This document shows positions 1 to 8,706 of a stretch of 64,000 nucleotides of DNA, piece by piece. The position numbers were made by a program, and so were the translations under genes. This stretch comes from Methylotenera_A sp031381645. Lineage in GTDB: Bacteria > Pseudomonadota > Gammaproteobacteria > Burkholderiales > Methylophilaceae. Below the pieces are notes generated by a model, which did not search any database, had not been told where the DNA came from, and worked only from the letters and a program-made list of their open reading frames with translations. The stretch spans positions 50,035-114,034 of the forward strand of contig JANMYB010000027.1 in assembly GCA_031381645.1 (NCBI GenBank). Direction: 5' to 3'. Position 1 is the stretch's first letter; each line of letters starts with the position of its first letter.

Positions 1-305
1 TTGGTGTCGTAATATTTTTCAGTTTCAGCAATCAAGTCATAAGTTTCTGTTGGCAAGCGACCAGTATCCAGCGAAAAAATATCCATAGCTAATTGATTTT
101 TAAGGATAATATCCGTCATCACCATGTCTTCTGCGCCGAAGCTATTGGCGAAAGTCACTGCTTTTAACTCAGTAATCGCACTTTGTAACAACGCCAAAAC
201 TTGTGCAGTTTTAGCGTTAACGCCCGCAACTAGCGCATCTGTTAATGCGGGAGATGTCGCTGGGTTCTTGGCCGCTGGCTTTAACATTGAAACTTCACCT
301 GACAT
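1..305 (-). CDS. cysH: Phosphoadenylyl/adenylyl-sulfate reductase, N-terminal part (CysH), cut by window edge
   Basis: This is the first ~101 residues of a CysH-family reductase, which reduces activated sulfate (PAPS or APS) to sulfite with thioredoxin-type electrons. The reading frame is open to the left edge, so the catalytic C-terminal cysteine motif and the extra cysteines that separate APS from PAPS reductases are out of view. Family motifs are visible at about residues 55-60 (SFGAED) and 78-91 (SLDTGRLPTETYDL), both in the nucleotide-binding region. The ATG at 305 is preferred because AAGG lies just upstream; an in-frame ATG at 287 is an alternative. It follows the DUF934 gene and cysI on the same strand with a 15-bp gap, so it belongs to one sulfate-assimilation operon. 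Confidence 0.9.
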   Translation of the reverse strand, partial: MSGEVSMLKPAAKNPATSPALTDALVAGVNAKTAQVLALLQSAITELKAVTFANSFGAEDMVMTDIILKNQLAMDIFSLDTGRLPTETYDLIAETEKYYDT

Positions 306-320
306 TTACATAGCCCTTAT

Positions 321-938
321 TTATATGGCTCTGTTATAACGCTGAAACACAGGTCGCGGCTCATCGACAGCGCCTTGGTAGGGCCGACTGAAATCTTTTA
401 AGCTTGCTAAAGCATCCTCTGCACTTCTATCGGCGCGGATTTGAAAGCTAGTAAATCCAGACCGTTTCAAAAAGAACAATTGGTCGCGAAGTACGTCGCC
501 AAAGGCGCGTAGCTCATTTTTGTAGCCGTAACGCGTGCGTAACAAAGTGCCGAGCGAAAAAATTCGGCCGTCGGCAAAGCGTTCGACATGAATCGCGATG
601 ATGGGTAGTTGGTTAATGTCATCAACGGCAGAAATCAAGCTTTCCAGTGTTTCATGCGTGTCTAACCATATACCCTGCAGACCAATATCCATAAGGCTTG
701 CAAGGGTGTCTTTTTTAGCAATAAATACACTTAGCGGCACAATGATGTTGCCAGCGGCGGGGATTTCCGTCGCGGCGATTTGTTCTGGCGTCACAGTTTG
801 CTCGCCAGTCAGTTTAAATAAAACCACTTTACCTGCTTGCACGCGTTGCTCTGCTTGGCTCGCAGGCAAGTTGACTAACGTCCACTCGTTTTCAACGATG
901 CTCGCAATGCCGTCTTTTAATTGAATTAAGTTGCTCAT
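321..938 (-). CDS. DUF934 family protein of the sulfite reductase operon
   Basis: This 205-residue protein has the DUF934 signature in its second half: IAIHVERFADGRIFSLG followed by LLRTRYGY, and a C-terminal YQGAVDEPRPVFQR-like end. The family is almost always encoded beside single-subunit sulfite reductase in beta- and gammaproteobacteria; its biochemical role is not established, although it is often labelled a probable oxidoreductase. The start ATG overlaps the cysI stop by four bases (ATGA), which implies translational coupling. Residues ~78-89 (TLASLMDIGLQG) are encoded by one copy of the dispersed palindromic repeat at 672-707, read from the opposite strand to the repeat orientation used here. 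Identification as DUF934 is firm; function is unknown. Confidence 0.88.
   Translation of the reverse strand: MSNLIQLKDGIASIVENEWTLVNLPASQAEQRVQAGKVVLFKLTGEQTVTPEQIAATEIPAAGNIIVPLSVFIAKKDTLASLMDIGLQGIWLDTHETLESLISAVDDINQLPIIAIHVERFADGRIFSLGTLLRTRYGYKNELRAFGDVLRDQLFFLKRSGFTSFQIRADRSAEDALASLKDFSRPYQGAVDEPRPVFQRYNRAI
672..707 (+). repeat. Dispersed palindromic repeat, copy a (inside DUF934 gene)
   Basis: The first 21 bases, through the core CCAATATCCAT, are identical to the copy at 10298. The ends pair as ACCCTGCAG with CTTGCAAGGGT, an imperfect inverted repeat. It lies antisense inside the DUF934 coding region and stays open in that frame. Confidence 0.8.
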
Positions 939-2602
939 ACTGCAACCTCGTCTTTGGCATACACATGCGCTTTAAACGGCGCCACGCCTAGCCTGCGCAC
1001 GGTGTCGATAAAGCGTTCTTCAGGCGTGCGCTCTTTTACATACACATCAATCAATTTTTGAATGACGCTAGGCATCTCTTCCGCCGCAAAGGAGGGTCCA
1101 ATCACGCTGCCCAAGCTGGCGTCATTGCCTTGCTTGCCGCCGATGGAGACTTGGTAGAACTCCGCGCTGTCTTTATCCACGCCCAAAATACCAATATGGC
1201 CGACATGGTGATGCCCACAGGCGTTCATGCAGCCAGAAATATTGAGCTCGATGTCGCCAATGTCGTGTAAATAGTCCAGATTGTCGAATTGCATTTGAAT
1301 GGCTTGCGCAATGGGGATGCTTTTTGCATTGGCGAGCGAGCAAAAATCGCCACCCGGACAGCAAATAATATCGGTGAGAAGCCCGATATTCGGCGTTGCC
1401 AAGCCATTAGCGCGTGCTTTTCCCCACAATGGAAATAAGTCGCCAAGCTTCACGTCAGCTAGAATTAAATTCTGCTCATGCGAAACGCGCAGCTCGCCAA
1501 AACTATACTTTTCAGCTAAATCTGCGACCACATGCATTTGCTCAGATGTGGCATCACCTGGCGCTTTGCCGTGCGGTTTAAGCGACAAAGTAATCGCGCG
1601 ATACCCTGTAGTTTTGTGTGGATGCACGCAGCGTTTTACCCAAGCCGCAAAAGCGGTGTTGTGGCTTAACGCCGCATCAAAGCTAGCGTTATGCGCAGCA
1701 AGTGTTTCATAAGGCATGTCTTCGAAATGCTTACTCACCCGCGCCAATTCAGCTTCGGTAATAGTATTTGGTGACTCTTTTAAGTGCGCCCATTCGGCTT
1801 CTACTTGGTTGCGGAATTCATCAATGCCCAGCGCTTTCACCAAAATTTTGATGCGCGCTTTATAGATATTGTCGCGGCGACCGTGCAGGTTATACACACG
1901 GACGATTGCTTCACAGTAAGTCAGCGCGTGTTGCCATTCCAAATGCTCGCGTATCACCAAGCCCAATATCGGCGTGCGTCCCATGCCACCACCCACCCAC
2001 ACTTTAATGGCCACTTTATTTGCACTATCGCGATAAAATTCTAGGCCAATGTCGTGTCCTTGAATCACGGCGCGGTCTTCTTTGGTGCCTGAAACCGCAA
2101 TTTTGAACTTACGCGGTAGCAGGGCGAATTCTGGATGAAAGGTGCTCCATTGGCGCAATACTTCGGCCATGGCGCGTGGGTCGATGACTTCATCAGGTGC
2201 GATGCCCGCAAATTGGTCGGTGGTGATATTGCGGATGCAATTACCGCTTGTTTGAATCGCGTGCATTTCAACCGTGGCAAGCTCTGCTAAAATGTCTGGC
2301 ACATCTTCTAATTTTGGCCAATTAAGTTGCAAGTTTTGGCGCGTAGAAAAATGGCCATAGCCTTTATCGTATTTGCTGGCGATGTCGCCCAGTTTGTGTA
2401 ACTGCTTACTTGAGAGCATGCCGTAAGGCACCGCAATCCTTAACATCGGCGCGTAACGTTGAATGTAAAGACCGTTTTGTAGACGTAATGGACGAAACTC
2501 GTCCTCGGTCAGCTCTCCTGCTAAAAAGCGTCGTGTTTGGTCGCGATATTGCGCAACGCGCTCATCGACGATAGTCTGATCTATTTCATCATACTTATAC
2601 AT
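935..2602 (-). CDS. cysI: Sulfite reductase hemoprotein, single-subunit type
   Basis: A 555-residue siroheme/4Fe-4S reductase that carries out the six-electron reduction of sulfite to sulfide in assimilatory sulfur metabolism. The cluster ligands are visible near the C-terminus: CCPGGDFC (residues ~414-421) and SGCMNAC (~456-462), followed by the GHHHVGHIG segment typical of the family. The N-terminal half carries the ferredoxin-like half-domain with the GHFSTRQNLQ motif. The ATG at 2602 has an AGG about 13 bases upstream. It overlaps the downstream DUF934 gene by four bases. A nitrite reductase role cannot be fully excluded from the fold alone, but the cysH/DUF934 context favours sulfite. 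Confidence 0.93.
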   Translation of the reverse strand: MYKYDEIDQTIVDERVAQYRDQTRRFLAGELTEDEFRPLRLQNGLYIQRYAPMLRIAVPYGMLSSKQLHKLGDIASKYDKGYGHFSTRQNLQLNWPKLEDVPDILAELATVEMHAIQTSGNCIRNITTDQFAGIAPDEVIDPRAMAEVLRQWSTFHPEFALLPRKFKIAVSGTKEDRAVIQGHDIGLEFYRDSANKVAIKVWVGGGMGRTPILGLVIREHLEWQHALTYCEAIVRVYNLHGRRDNIYKARIKILVKALGIDEFRNQVEAEWAHLKESPNTITEAELARVSKHFEDMPYETLAAHNASFDAALSHNTAFAAWVKRCVHPHKTTGYRAITLSLKPHGKAPGDATSEQMHVVADLAEKYSFGELRVSHEQNLILADVKLGDLFPLWGKARANGLATPNIGLLTDIICCPGGDFCSLANAKSIPIAQAIQMQFDNLDYLHDIGDIELNISGCMNACGHHHVGHIGILGVDKDSAEFYQVSIGGKQGNDASLGSVIGPSFAAEEMPSVIQKLIDVYVKERTPEERFIDTVRRLGVAPFKAHVYAKDEVAV

Positions 2603-2641
2603 ATTTTTACTTGCCTAAAACGTAACCCGCTATTTTAATCT

Positions 2642-2666
2642 AAAACTTAAAATTCATTTAAGTTTT
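2642..2666 (-). terminator. AT-rich inverted repeat at the end of the TauE/SafE gene (weak terminator candidate)
   Basis: Ten-base arms AAAACTTAAA / TTTAAGTTTT surround a 5-base loop and overlap the stop codon of the exporter gene. The stem is very AT-rich and the following T tract is short, so termination may be weak. It could also lie in the cysI leader. Confidence 0.35.
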
Positions 2667-3506
2667 TCTTAATCCTAATTGCTTATAAGCTACTAAAAAT
2701 AGCAGTACTGAAATTCCAAGCAATTGATTTAATTGCGGAAATGATAGTTTTTGACCGACATACACTAAAATCAATGCTAGTACAGTGCGCACCCAATGTT
2801 CTGCCACTTTACTGCTTAAATGACTGCCTATCCAGATTCCAGGAATGGAGCCAATCAAAAGCGTGCCGAGTAATTGGTAGTCGACCGTGCCAAGGCTGGC
2901 GTGGCCTAAACCCGCAACTAGCGTCAGTGGTACGGCATGTGCAACGTCGGTGCCGACGATTTTGGTAATAGGCACTTTCGGGTAAAGAATGAGTAGGGCG
3001 GTGACGCCCAATGCGCCTGCGCCGACTGAAGTGAGCGTGACTAAAAAACCTAAAACTAAACCTAGAAGAACCGTTGATGCTGGCGTGTAGGCAGGGTTTA
3101 CCCAATGACCTTTTTTAGAGAGTTGCGCCAGTTGATTGCGAAATAATACCGACAGTGAAGTCAATAATAATGCGATACCTAGCCAAAACTTGATACTGGT
3201 GACGGTTGCGTCAGACGCAACGCCAGCGTTTCTTAAATAGAGCGTGGTAATTATTGCTGCAGGAATGCTGCCGTAAGCCAGCAAACGCACGATTTTCCAA
3301 TCGATATTGCCCAGTTTGCCATGCGCAAAAATGCCTGCTGTTTTGGTGATGCTTGCGTAAAGTAAATCGGTGCCAACAGCCACAGCAGCTTTTACATTAA
3401 AAAACAGCATCAAAATGGGCGTCATCAGCGAGCCGCCGCCCACGCCAGTAAGGCCGACTAGCAAGCCAACCAAAAAACCCGCTACAATATAATATGTAAA
3501 GTCCAC
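2658..3506 (-). CDS. TauE/SafE-family membrane exporter (likely sulfite/organosulfonate related)
   Basis: A 282-residue integral membrane protein of the TauE/SafE family (COG0730), with about eight hydrophobic segments. It has the duplicated glycine-rich motif at the start of each half: GFLVGLLVGLTGVGGGSLMT near residue 11-30 and GFLVTLTSVGAGALG near 154-168. Family members move sulfite, sulfoacetate or related anions across the inner membrane. It sits directly upstream of cysI and is divergent from cysB, so export or balancing of sulfite during sulfate assimilation is a reasonable inference; the substrate is not shown by sequence. The start is GTG at 3506, with AGG about 12 bases upstream, and there is no better ATG near it. 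Confidence 0.85.
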   Translation of the reverse strand: MDFTYYIVAGFLVGLLVGLTGVGGGSLMTPILMLFFNVKAAVAVGTDLLYASITKTAGIFAHGKLGNIDWKIVRLLAYGSIPAAIITTLYLRNAGVASDATVTSIKFWLGIALLLTSLSVLFRNQLAQLSKKGHWVNPAYTPASTVLLGLVLGFLVTLTSVGAGALGVTALLILYPKVPITKIVGTDVAHAVPLTLVAGLGHASLGTVDYQLLGTLLIGSIPGIWIGSHLSSKVAEHWVRTVLALILVYVGQKLSFPQLNQLLGISVLLFLVAYKQLGLRKT

Positions 3507-3545
3507 GCGTTATATAACCTAAATACTAGTAAAGACGCGTAATAT

Positions 3546-3577
3546 ATCAGTAATTAATATAATTATTTAATACTGAT
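3546..3577. promoter_or_regulatory. Inverted repeat in the divergent exporter/cysB intergenic region
   Basis: ATCAGTA plus TTAA is mirrored by TTAA plus TACTGAT, with a one-base offset and a short AT spacer. It lies almost centrally in the 128-bp gap between two divergent starts, where an autoregulating LysR-type protein would normally bind. The rest of the gap is AT-rich with several possible -10 boxes and an AGAGG ribosome site for cysB at about 3624-3628. Confidence 0.45.
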
Positions 3578-3634
3578 TTATTATTTTGGTATATTATTTA
3601 GTTATATCGATTAGCTTTTGAAAAGAGGTTTTAC

Positions 3635-4567
3635 ATGAAACTTCATCAATTAAAATATATTCACGAAGTCGCACGCCAAGGCTTGAGTATTTCTGCTGCG
3701 GCTGAAGCGCTACATACCTCACAGCCTGGTGTGAGCAAGCAGATTCAAATGCTAGAAGATGAGCTAAAGCTGCAAATTTTTCAGCGTAATGGTAAACGTT
3801 TAACGGGAATTACCGAGCCTGGTCGCCATATTGTCAAACTTGCTGCGACCGTGATGTTGGAAATGCAAAATATTAAGCGTGTTGGCGATGAGTTTAGCAA
3901 AGTGGAAACAGGAACACTGACCATTGCCACCACGCATACGCAGGCGCGCTACAAATTGCCTGCGGCAGTAAAACAATTCATGGAGTTGTTTCCCAATGTA
4001 AAACTCAATATTCATCAAGGCGACCCTAGTCACGTGACTGCTCAAGTGGCTAATGGTGAGGCAGATGTTGGCATTGCGACCGAAGCTATTAGCTTAGATG
4101 ACCGTATTTTGTGTTTGCCATGTTACCAGTGGAACCGATGTGTTGTCGTGCCTAGCGGGCATAGATTGATTAGTTCCGAGCCACTGACTTTGGCTAAAAT
4201 CGCCAGCTTCCCCCTCATCACTTATGATTTTGCGTTTACAGGTAGCACCATTGTTTCAAAAGTCTTTCACGATGCGGGTGTGATGCCCAATGTGGTATTA
4301 ACAGCGATTGACGCTGATGTCATTAAAACCTACGTAGGCTTAGGCTTAGGCGTAGGTTTAATTGCCAACATGGCTTATGACGAAGAGCGCGATAAAGACT
4401 TGGTGCGCTTGGATTGCAGCCATTTGTTTCCGCCTAGCACCACTTATCTCGGCGTACGTAAAGACGCTTTCTTGCGCGGCTATTTATATGGCTTCATTGA
4501 ATTGCTGGCGCCAAAATTTGATCGCAAAGCGGTGGATGAAGCGTTGAAAATTTACCGCTCAGGATAG
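3635..4567 (+). CDS. cysB: LysR-type regulator of sulfur assimilation, CysB
   Basis: A 310-residue LysR-type regulator. The N-terminal winged helix-turn-helix covers about residues 1-60 (SAAAEALHTSQPGVSKQIQ in the recognition region). It is followed by the linker helix and a CysB-type effector domain, with the TIATTHTQARYKLP segment around residue 97-110, which in CysB-like proteins lines the inducer (O-acetylserine/N-acetylserine or sulfate) pocket. It normally activates cys genes under sulfur limitation. Placement divergent to the exporter-cysI-cysH group fits direct control of that operon. The ATG is preceded by AAAGAGG at good spacing. The downstream lipoprotein gene starts 12 bases after the stop. 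CysB versus the close paralogue Cbl cannot be decided with certainty. Confidence 0.9.
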   Translation: MKLHQLKYIHEVARQGLSISAAAEALHTSQPGVSKQIQMLEDELKLQIFQRNGKRLTGITEPGRHIVKLAATVMLEMQNIKRVGDEFSKVETGTLTIATTHTQARYKLPAAVKQFMELFPNVKLNIHQGDPSHVTAQVANGEADVGIATEAISLDDRILCLPCYQWNRCVVVPSGHRLISSEPLTLAKIASFPLITYDFAFTGSTIVSKVFHDAGVMPNVVLTAIDADVIKTYVGLGLGVGLIANMAYDEERDKDLVRLDCSHLFPPSTTYLGVRKDAFLRGYLYGFIELLAPKFDRKAVDEALKIYRSG

Positions 4568-4579
4568 TTGGAGTTTACT

Positions 4580-5119
4580 ATGTGGTTAAAAATCGTTTTA
4601 ATAAGCATTTTTTTGCTACTCAGCGCATGTAAAAGTACTGGTCTGCAGCCCAGCACCCATGTGGTTCCTAGCGACATGCCAAATATTGATTTAAACAGTG
4701 CAATTTACGAAGTCGCTGTGAATGACGGCATCAGCTATCAAGACGTCATCGATAGTTTGAAGTCTGTTAGCGAGGGCATGAATTTTGTGAATCCCGCCAA
4801 TTTCCCCATTGCCGACCACATCAAGGTGCGTGGCATCGATCCGCAAGGCATCAAAGAAGTGCACAGCTTTTGCAATTTGAGCATGGGCACAGATATTTTT
4901 TTAGACCATCCCGAGTTTTTAGTGTTTGCGCCGTGCAGAGTCGCGCTTTACGAAAAACCAGATGCCAACAAAAAACTAAAGTTATTCATTGGTTTAGCGC
5001 GCCCAACTTACGATTTAAAAAGTGTTAAAAATCCGACCGAACGTGCCAAAAAATCTGCGCAAGAGCTGGAAGATGCGCTGATAAAATTGATGGATAAAGC
5101 GCGCCGTGGCGATATCTAA
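4580..5119 (+). CDS. Putative lipoprotein of unknown function
   Basis: A 179-residue protein with a short lysine-containing N-terminus, a hydrophobic stretch and a clear lipobox ending in LSAC, with the lipidated cysteine at residue 17. The mature part has two further cysteines (in HSFCNLS and FAPCRVAL) that could form a disulfide. No known domain is recognised. The ATG at 4580 is chosen because GGAG lies six bases upstream; a TTG at 4568 would place extra residues before the signal. It directly follows cysB and overlaps the next membrane-protein gene by 14 bases, suggesting the two are made together and work at the cell envelope. A degenerate-looking copy of the dispersed repeat core is seen at 4643-4661. 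Confidence 0.7.
   Translation: MWLKIVLISIFLLLSACKSTGLQPSTHVVPSDMPNIDLNSAIYEVAVNDGISYQDVIDSLKSVSEGMNFVNPANFPIADHIKVRGIDPQGIKEVHSFCNLSMGTDIFLDHPEFLVFAPCRVALYEKPDANKKLKLFIGLARPTYDLKSVKNPTERAKKSAQELEDALIKLMDKARRGDI
4643..4661 (+). repeat. Possible degenerate copy of the dispersed repeat (copy g)
   Basis: CTGCAGCCCA followed after four differing bases by CCATG matches the repeat core with the same spacing as the copies at 53205 and 60777. The right arm is not preserved. It may be coincidence. Confidence 0.3.
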
Positions 5120-5561
5120 GTCGCGCTGGTTTAATCACAACTGGTTTACTAAGCAGCTAAAAACCAATTTGGTAGCGCTCATCAGCTTGGCGACGGCAAT
5201 TGTGGGCATTTCGTATAACACTTGGCGCGATCACCAAAATGAAATTAACGACAATATGCGCAATGCTGCTTTTGTGGTGCTGAGCGACTTGGGCGAGTTG
5301 CAAACCATTGTTAATTATGCACATTTTGAAGCCGATAGTACGCGCGGCAATCCGATTGATGGCTGGAAGCACGTCATTATGATTCGCGATTTAAGCCGCT
5401 TATTAAAACCAGCAGCGAAGCAAGCGGGTGAAACTTTGTATGTGGATTGGCAAAATAACTGGGAAAATCTCGATAAAGATAACAACACAGAAGTGCTAAT
5501 TAGCAATAAAATTACAGCAACGCGCCAGGCGGTGCTGAGCACAATCGATAGTCTTGAATAA
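5106..5561 (+). CDS. Small membrane-anchored protein of unknown function
   Basis: A 151-residue protein with one predicted membrane segment near the N-terminus (about residues 22-38, VALISLATAIVGISYNTW). It is followed by a polar, mostly helical region of ~110 residues with no recognised motif. The start GTG at 5106 overlaps the end of the preceding lipoprotein gene; no ATG exists near the N-terminus. Gene overlap suggests co-translation with the lipoprotein. The product probably stays in the inner membrane with a periplasmic soluble part; topology is inferred from hydrophobicity only. Confidence 0.65.
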   Translation: MAISKSRWFNHNWFTKQLKTNLVALISLATAIVGISYNTWRDHQNEINDNMRNAAFVVLSDLGELQTIVNYAHFEADSTRGNPIDGWKHVIMIRDLSRLLKPAAKQAGETLYVDWQNNWENLDKDNNTEVLISNKITATRQAVLSTIDSLE

Positions 5562-5583
5562 ATAATACGAAATTAGGCAGAAT

Positions 5584-7053
5584 ATGAACCCAATTCGCAT
5601 CGCAAAAGCAGAAAACTTCCTCCATATTTTACCCAAAATGGCCAATCGCCACGGTTTAATTGCAGGCGCTACTGGTACTGGTAAAACGGTGACACTCCAA
5701 AGCTTAGCAGAAGGCTTTTCGACACTGGGCGTGCCTGTCTTTATGGCGGACGTGAAGGGTGATTTATCTGGCATGAGCCAAGCAGGAGGCGGCAACCCCA
5801 AAGTAGATGCACGCGTTGCGTTGTTAGGTTTAACTGATTTTAAAGCACAAGCTTCACCAGTCACATTTTGGGATGTATTTGGCAAAAAAGGTCATCCTGT
5901 ACGTACCACAGTCGCTGAAATGGGCCCGCTATTATTGGCGCGTATGCTCAATTTGAATGAGGTGCAAGGCGGAGTACTTAATTCCATTTTCAAAATTGCC
6001 GATGACAAAGGCTGGCTGCTACTGGATTTAAAAGATTTGCGCGCCATGTCGCAACACGCGGCGGAGCATTCGGCGGAGTATCAAACGGAGTATGGCAATA
6101 TCTCGGCAGCCAGTGTTGGTGCGCTGCAGCGCGCATTGTTGCAGCTAGAAACCGAAGGCGGCGATTTATTATTTGGTGAGCCTGCGCTTAATTTAGACGA
6201 CATAATGCAAACCGATAGCCAAGGTCGCGGTGTCGTCAATATTTTGGCGTCTGACCAGTTATTTAACTCGCCACGTGTTTATGCAACGCTATTGCTGTGG
6301 CTGCTTTCCGAACTATTTGAAAAATTGCCAGAAGTCGGCGATTTAGAAAAACCGAAATTGGTATTTTTCTTCGATGAAGCGCATTTACTGTTTACTGATG
6401 CGCCGCAAGCTTTGTTGACTAAAATCGAGCAAGTGGTACGGCTCATTCGCTCTAAAGGCGTCGGTGTGTATTTTGTCAGCCAAAACCCGCTGGATATCCC
6501 AGATATTGTGCTTGGCCAGCTAGGAAACCGCGTCCAGCATGCTTTGCGGGCATTTACGCCACGGGATCAAAAAGCGGTGAAATCTGCCGCAGAAACTTTT
6601 AGAACAAACCCAAAAGTGGATGTAGCAACGGCGATAACCGAGTTGGGTGTGGGTGAAGCGCTGGTTTCATTTTTAGATGAAAAGGGAGTGCCAACACCTG
6701 TGGAGCGCGCGTTTGTTTGCCCGCCACAAAGTCGTATTGGCATGGCGACAGATGCAGAGCGTGCGATGGTAATCAATAGCTCGCTTGTGCGCGGAGTATA
6801 CGAGAAACAAGTCGATCGTGAGTCGGCTTATGAGATTTTGAAAAAACGGGCGGTTGAGCAAGCTGCTGAAGAAGTACCGAAAGAAGAAGATAAGGGATTT
6901 GATTGGGGTGGCGTACTCGGCGGCGGCAAAAAAACTAGCCGCTCGGATACTATTTTAGAAAGCGCGGCAAAATCGACAGTGCGTGCCATTGGTTCGCAAC
7001 TGGGCCGCCAAATTATTCGTGGGATACTCGGCTCCATTTTTAAGGGAAGATAG
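5584..7053 (+). CDS. yjgR: HerA-like P-loop ATPase, DUF853 family (YjgR)
   Basis: A 489-residue protein matching the DUF853/YjgR group of HerA/FtsK-like ATPases. Walker A is GATGTGKT at residues 28-35, just after an N-terminal NRHGLIAG strand. Walker B with its acidic pair is FFFDEAHLLF at about 261-270. A family-typical SQNPLDIPD segment follows, and a glycine/lysine-rich tail ends the protein. Relatives are putative DNA-translocating or nucleic-acid-processing ATPases, but the cellular role of YjgR is unproven. The start ATG has a TTAGGC upstream. The next gene, fhs, begins three bases after the stop, so the two are probably co-transcribed even though no functional link is known. Confidence 0.87.
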   Translation: MNPIRIAKAENFLHILPKMANRHGLIAGATGTGKTVTLQSLAEGFSTLGVPVFMADVKGDLSGMSQAGGGNPKVDARVALLGLTDFKAQASPVTFWDVFGKKGHPVRTTVAEMGPLLLARMLNLNEVQGGVLNSIFKIADDKGWLLLDLKDLRAMSQHAAEHSAEYQTEYGNISAASVGALQRALLQLETEGGDLLFGEPALNLDDIMQTDSQGRGVVNILASDQLFNSPRVYATLLLWLLSELFEKLPEVGDLEKPKLVFFFDEAHLLFTDAPQALLTKIEQVVRLIRSKGVGVYFVSQNPLDIPDIVLGQLGNRVQHALRAFTPRDQKAVKSAAETFRTNPKVDVATAITELGVGEALVSFLDEKGVPTPVERAFVCPPQSRIGMATDAERAMVINSSLVRGVYEKQVDRESAYEILKKRAVEQAAEEVPKEEDKGFDWGGVLGGGKKTSRSDTILESAAKSTVRAIGSQLGRQIIRGILGSIFKGR

Positions 7054-7056
7054 TTG

Positions 7057-8706
7057 ATGCTTTCAGACATTGAAATCGCCCAAGCCGCAAGGCCTAAGCC
7101 TATTGTTAATATTGCAAAAAACCTAGGGATTTCATCAGAAGACTTAATTCCTTATGGGCACACAATCGCCAAATTAAGCGCAAATTGCCTTAAAAAACTG
7201 CAAAAAAAATCTAGTGGTAAATTAATACTTGTCACCGCAATTAGCCCAACCCCAGCGGGCGAGGGTAAAACCACTACGACAATTGGCCTGGCGGATGCGC
7301 TCAACCATATTGGCAAGAATGTAATTGCCTGCCTGCGTGAGCCATCTCTCGGCCCTGTATTCGGCATTAAGGGCGGCGCGACTGGTGGCGGTTACGCGCA
7401 AGTAGTGCCAATGGAAAATATCAATCTGCATTTTACTGGTGATTTTCACGCCATTACCGCAGCCAATAACTTACTCGCTGCCTTGATCGATAACCATATT
7501 TACCATGGTAACCTTTTGAAAATAAAGGAAATTAATTGGCGCCGCTGTATGGATATGAATGATCGTGCGTTGCGCAGAGTTGCTGTTGAAAGAGAACAAG
7601 ATTGCAACACAGGTTTTGATATTACAGTGGCTAGCGAAGTGATGGCGATATTTTGTTTAGCGGATAATCTGGATGACTTGAAGACACGTTTAGGTGAAAT
7701 TCAAATTGCGATAAACATGGCTGGAGAGCCAATATTGGCCAGACATCTGGAGGCGCATGGTGCGATGGCAGCGCTACTAAAAGATGCGTTTCAACCTAAC
7801 TTAGTACAAACCTTGGAGCACACACCAGCAATTATTCATGGTGGGCCATTTGCCAATATCGCTCACGGTTGCAACTCGGTGGTCGCGACTAAAACAGCCT
7901 TAAAGCTGGTCGATTATGTAGTGACAGAGGCAGGGTTTGGCGCAGACTTGGGTGCGGAAAAGTTTTTTGACATTAAGTGCCGCAAAGCCAATTTGCAACC
8001 TGATGTGGTGGTCATTGTGGCAACGGTTCGCGCACTAAAATATCATGGCGGCGCAGAATTAAAAGATTTAAAGAGCGAAAGTATTGAAAAATTATTGATT
8101 GGAATCAAAAATTTAAATAGACATATTAATAACTTACATCAATTATTTGGCATGCAAGTGATAGTCGCGATTAATCATTTTGTTAATGACACTCAAACAG
8201 AAGTTGATGCACTTAAAACTGCCGTTGAAAAACTCGGCTGCGAAGCTATTGTATGTAAACATTGGGCAAATGGTGGCGTTGGTGCGACTGAGTTGGCTCA
8301 TAAGGTGGTGAATGTGTTGAGGCAAAGTCAATCGAAATTCAAATTACTTTATCCAGATGCAATGCCTTTTCGTGAAAAAATAGAAACCATTGCTAAAAAA
8401 ATCTACGGCGCGGCTAAAGTGGAGTTGAGTGAAAATGCCGCTGAAAAATTGGCCATATTGGAAAAAACCTATGCGCATTTTCCAATTTGCATTGCAAAAA
8501 CACAGTATTCATTTTCATCTGACACCACCCTGCGAGGCGCGCCCACTGGACATAGCTTGGTAGTGAACGAATTGCGCCTTTCGCGTGGAGCAGGTTTTAT
8601 CGTAGCAATTTGCGGCAAAATCATGACTATGCCAGGCTTGCCTAAAGTGCCCTCCAGTTCGCATATCAATGTGGATAAGGCTGGGAATATTACAGGCTTG
8701 TCTTGA
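7057..8706 (+). CDS. fhs: Formate-tetrahydrofolate ligase
   Basis: A 549-residue enzyme that makes 10-formyl-tetrahydrofolate from formate, THF and ATP. In methylotrophs it feeds formate into one-carbon assimilation or purine synthesis. The P-loop region TPAGEGKTTTTIGL lies at about residues 65-78, and downstream segments REPSLGPVFGIKGGATGGGY and the C-terminal MPGLPKVPS motif are family hallmarks. Length is close to the usual ~555 residues. ATG at 7057 is preferred over the adjoining TTG at 7054. The stop overlaps the ATG of the following yigZ-like gene (TGATG), implying coupled translation. Confidence 0.96.
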   Translation: MLSDIEIAQAARPKPIVNIAKNLGISSEDLIPYGHTIAKLSANCLKKLQKKSSGKLILVTAISPTPAGEGKTTTTIGLADALNHIGKNVIACLREPSLGPVFGIKGGATGGGYAQVVPMENINLHFTGDFHAITAANNLLAALIDNHIYHGNLLKIKEINWRRCMDMNDRALRRVAVEREQDCNTGFDITVASEVMAIFCLADNLDDLKTRLGEIQIAINMAGEPILARHLEAHGAMAALLKDAFQPNLVQTLEHTPAIIHGGPFANIAHGCNSVVATKTALKLVDYVVTEAGFGADLGAEKFFDIKCRKANLQPDVVVIVATVRALKYHGGAELKDLKSESIEKLLIGIKNLNRHINNLHQLFGMQVIVAINHFVNDTQTEVDALKTAVEKLGCEAIVCKHWANGGVGATELAHKVVNVLRQSQSKFKLLYPDAMPFREKIETIAKKIYGAAKVELSENAAEKLAILEKTYAHFPICIAKTQYSFSSDTTLRGAPTGHSLVVNELRLSRGAGFIVAICGKIMTMPGLPKVPSSSHINVDKAGNITGLS

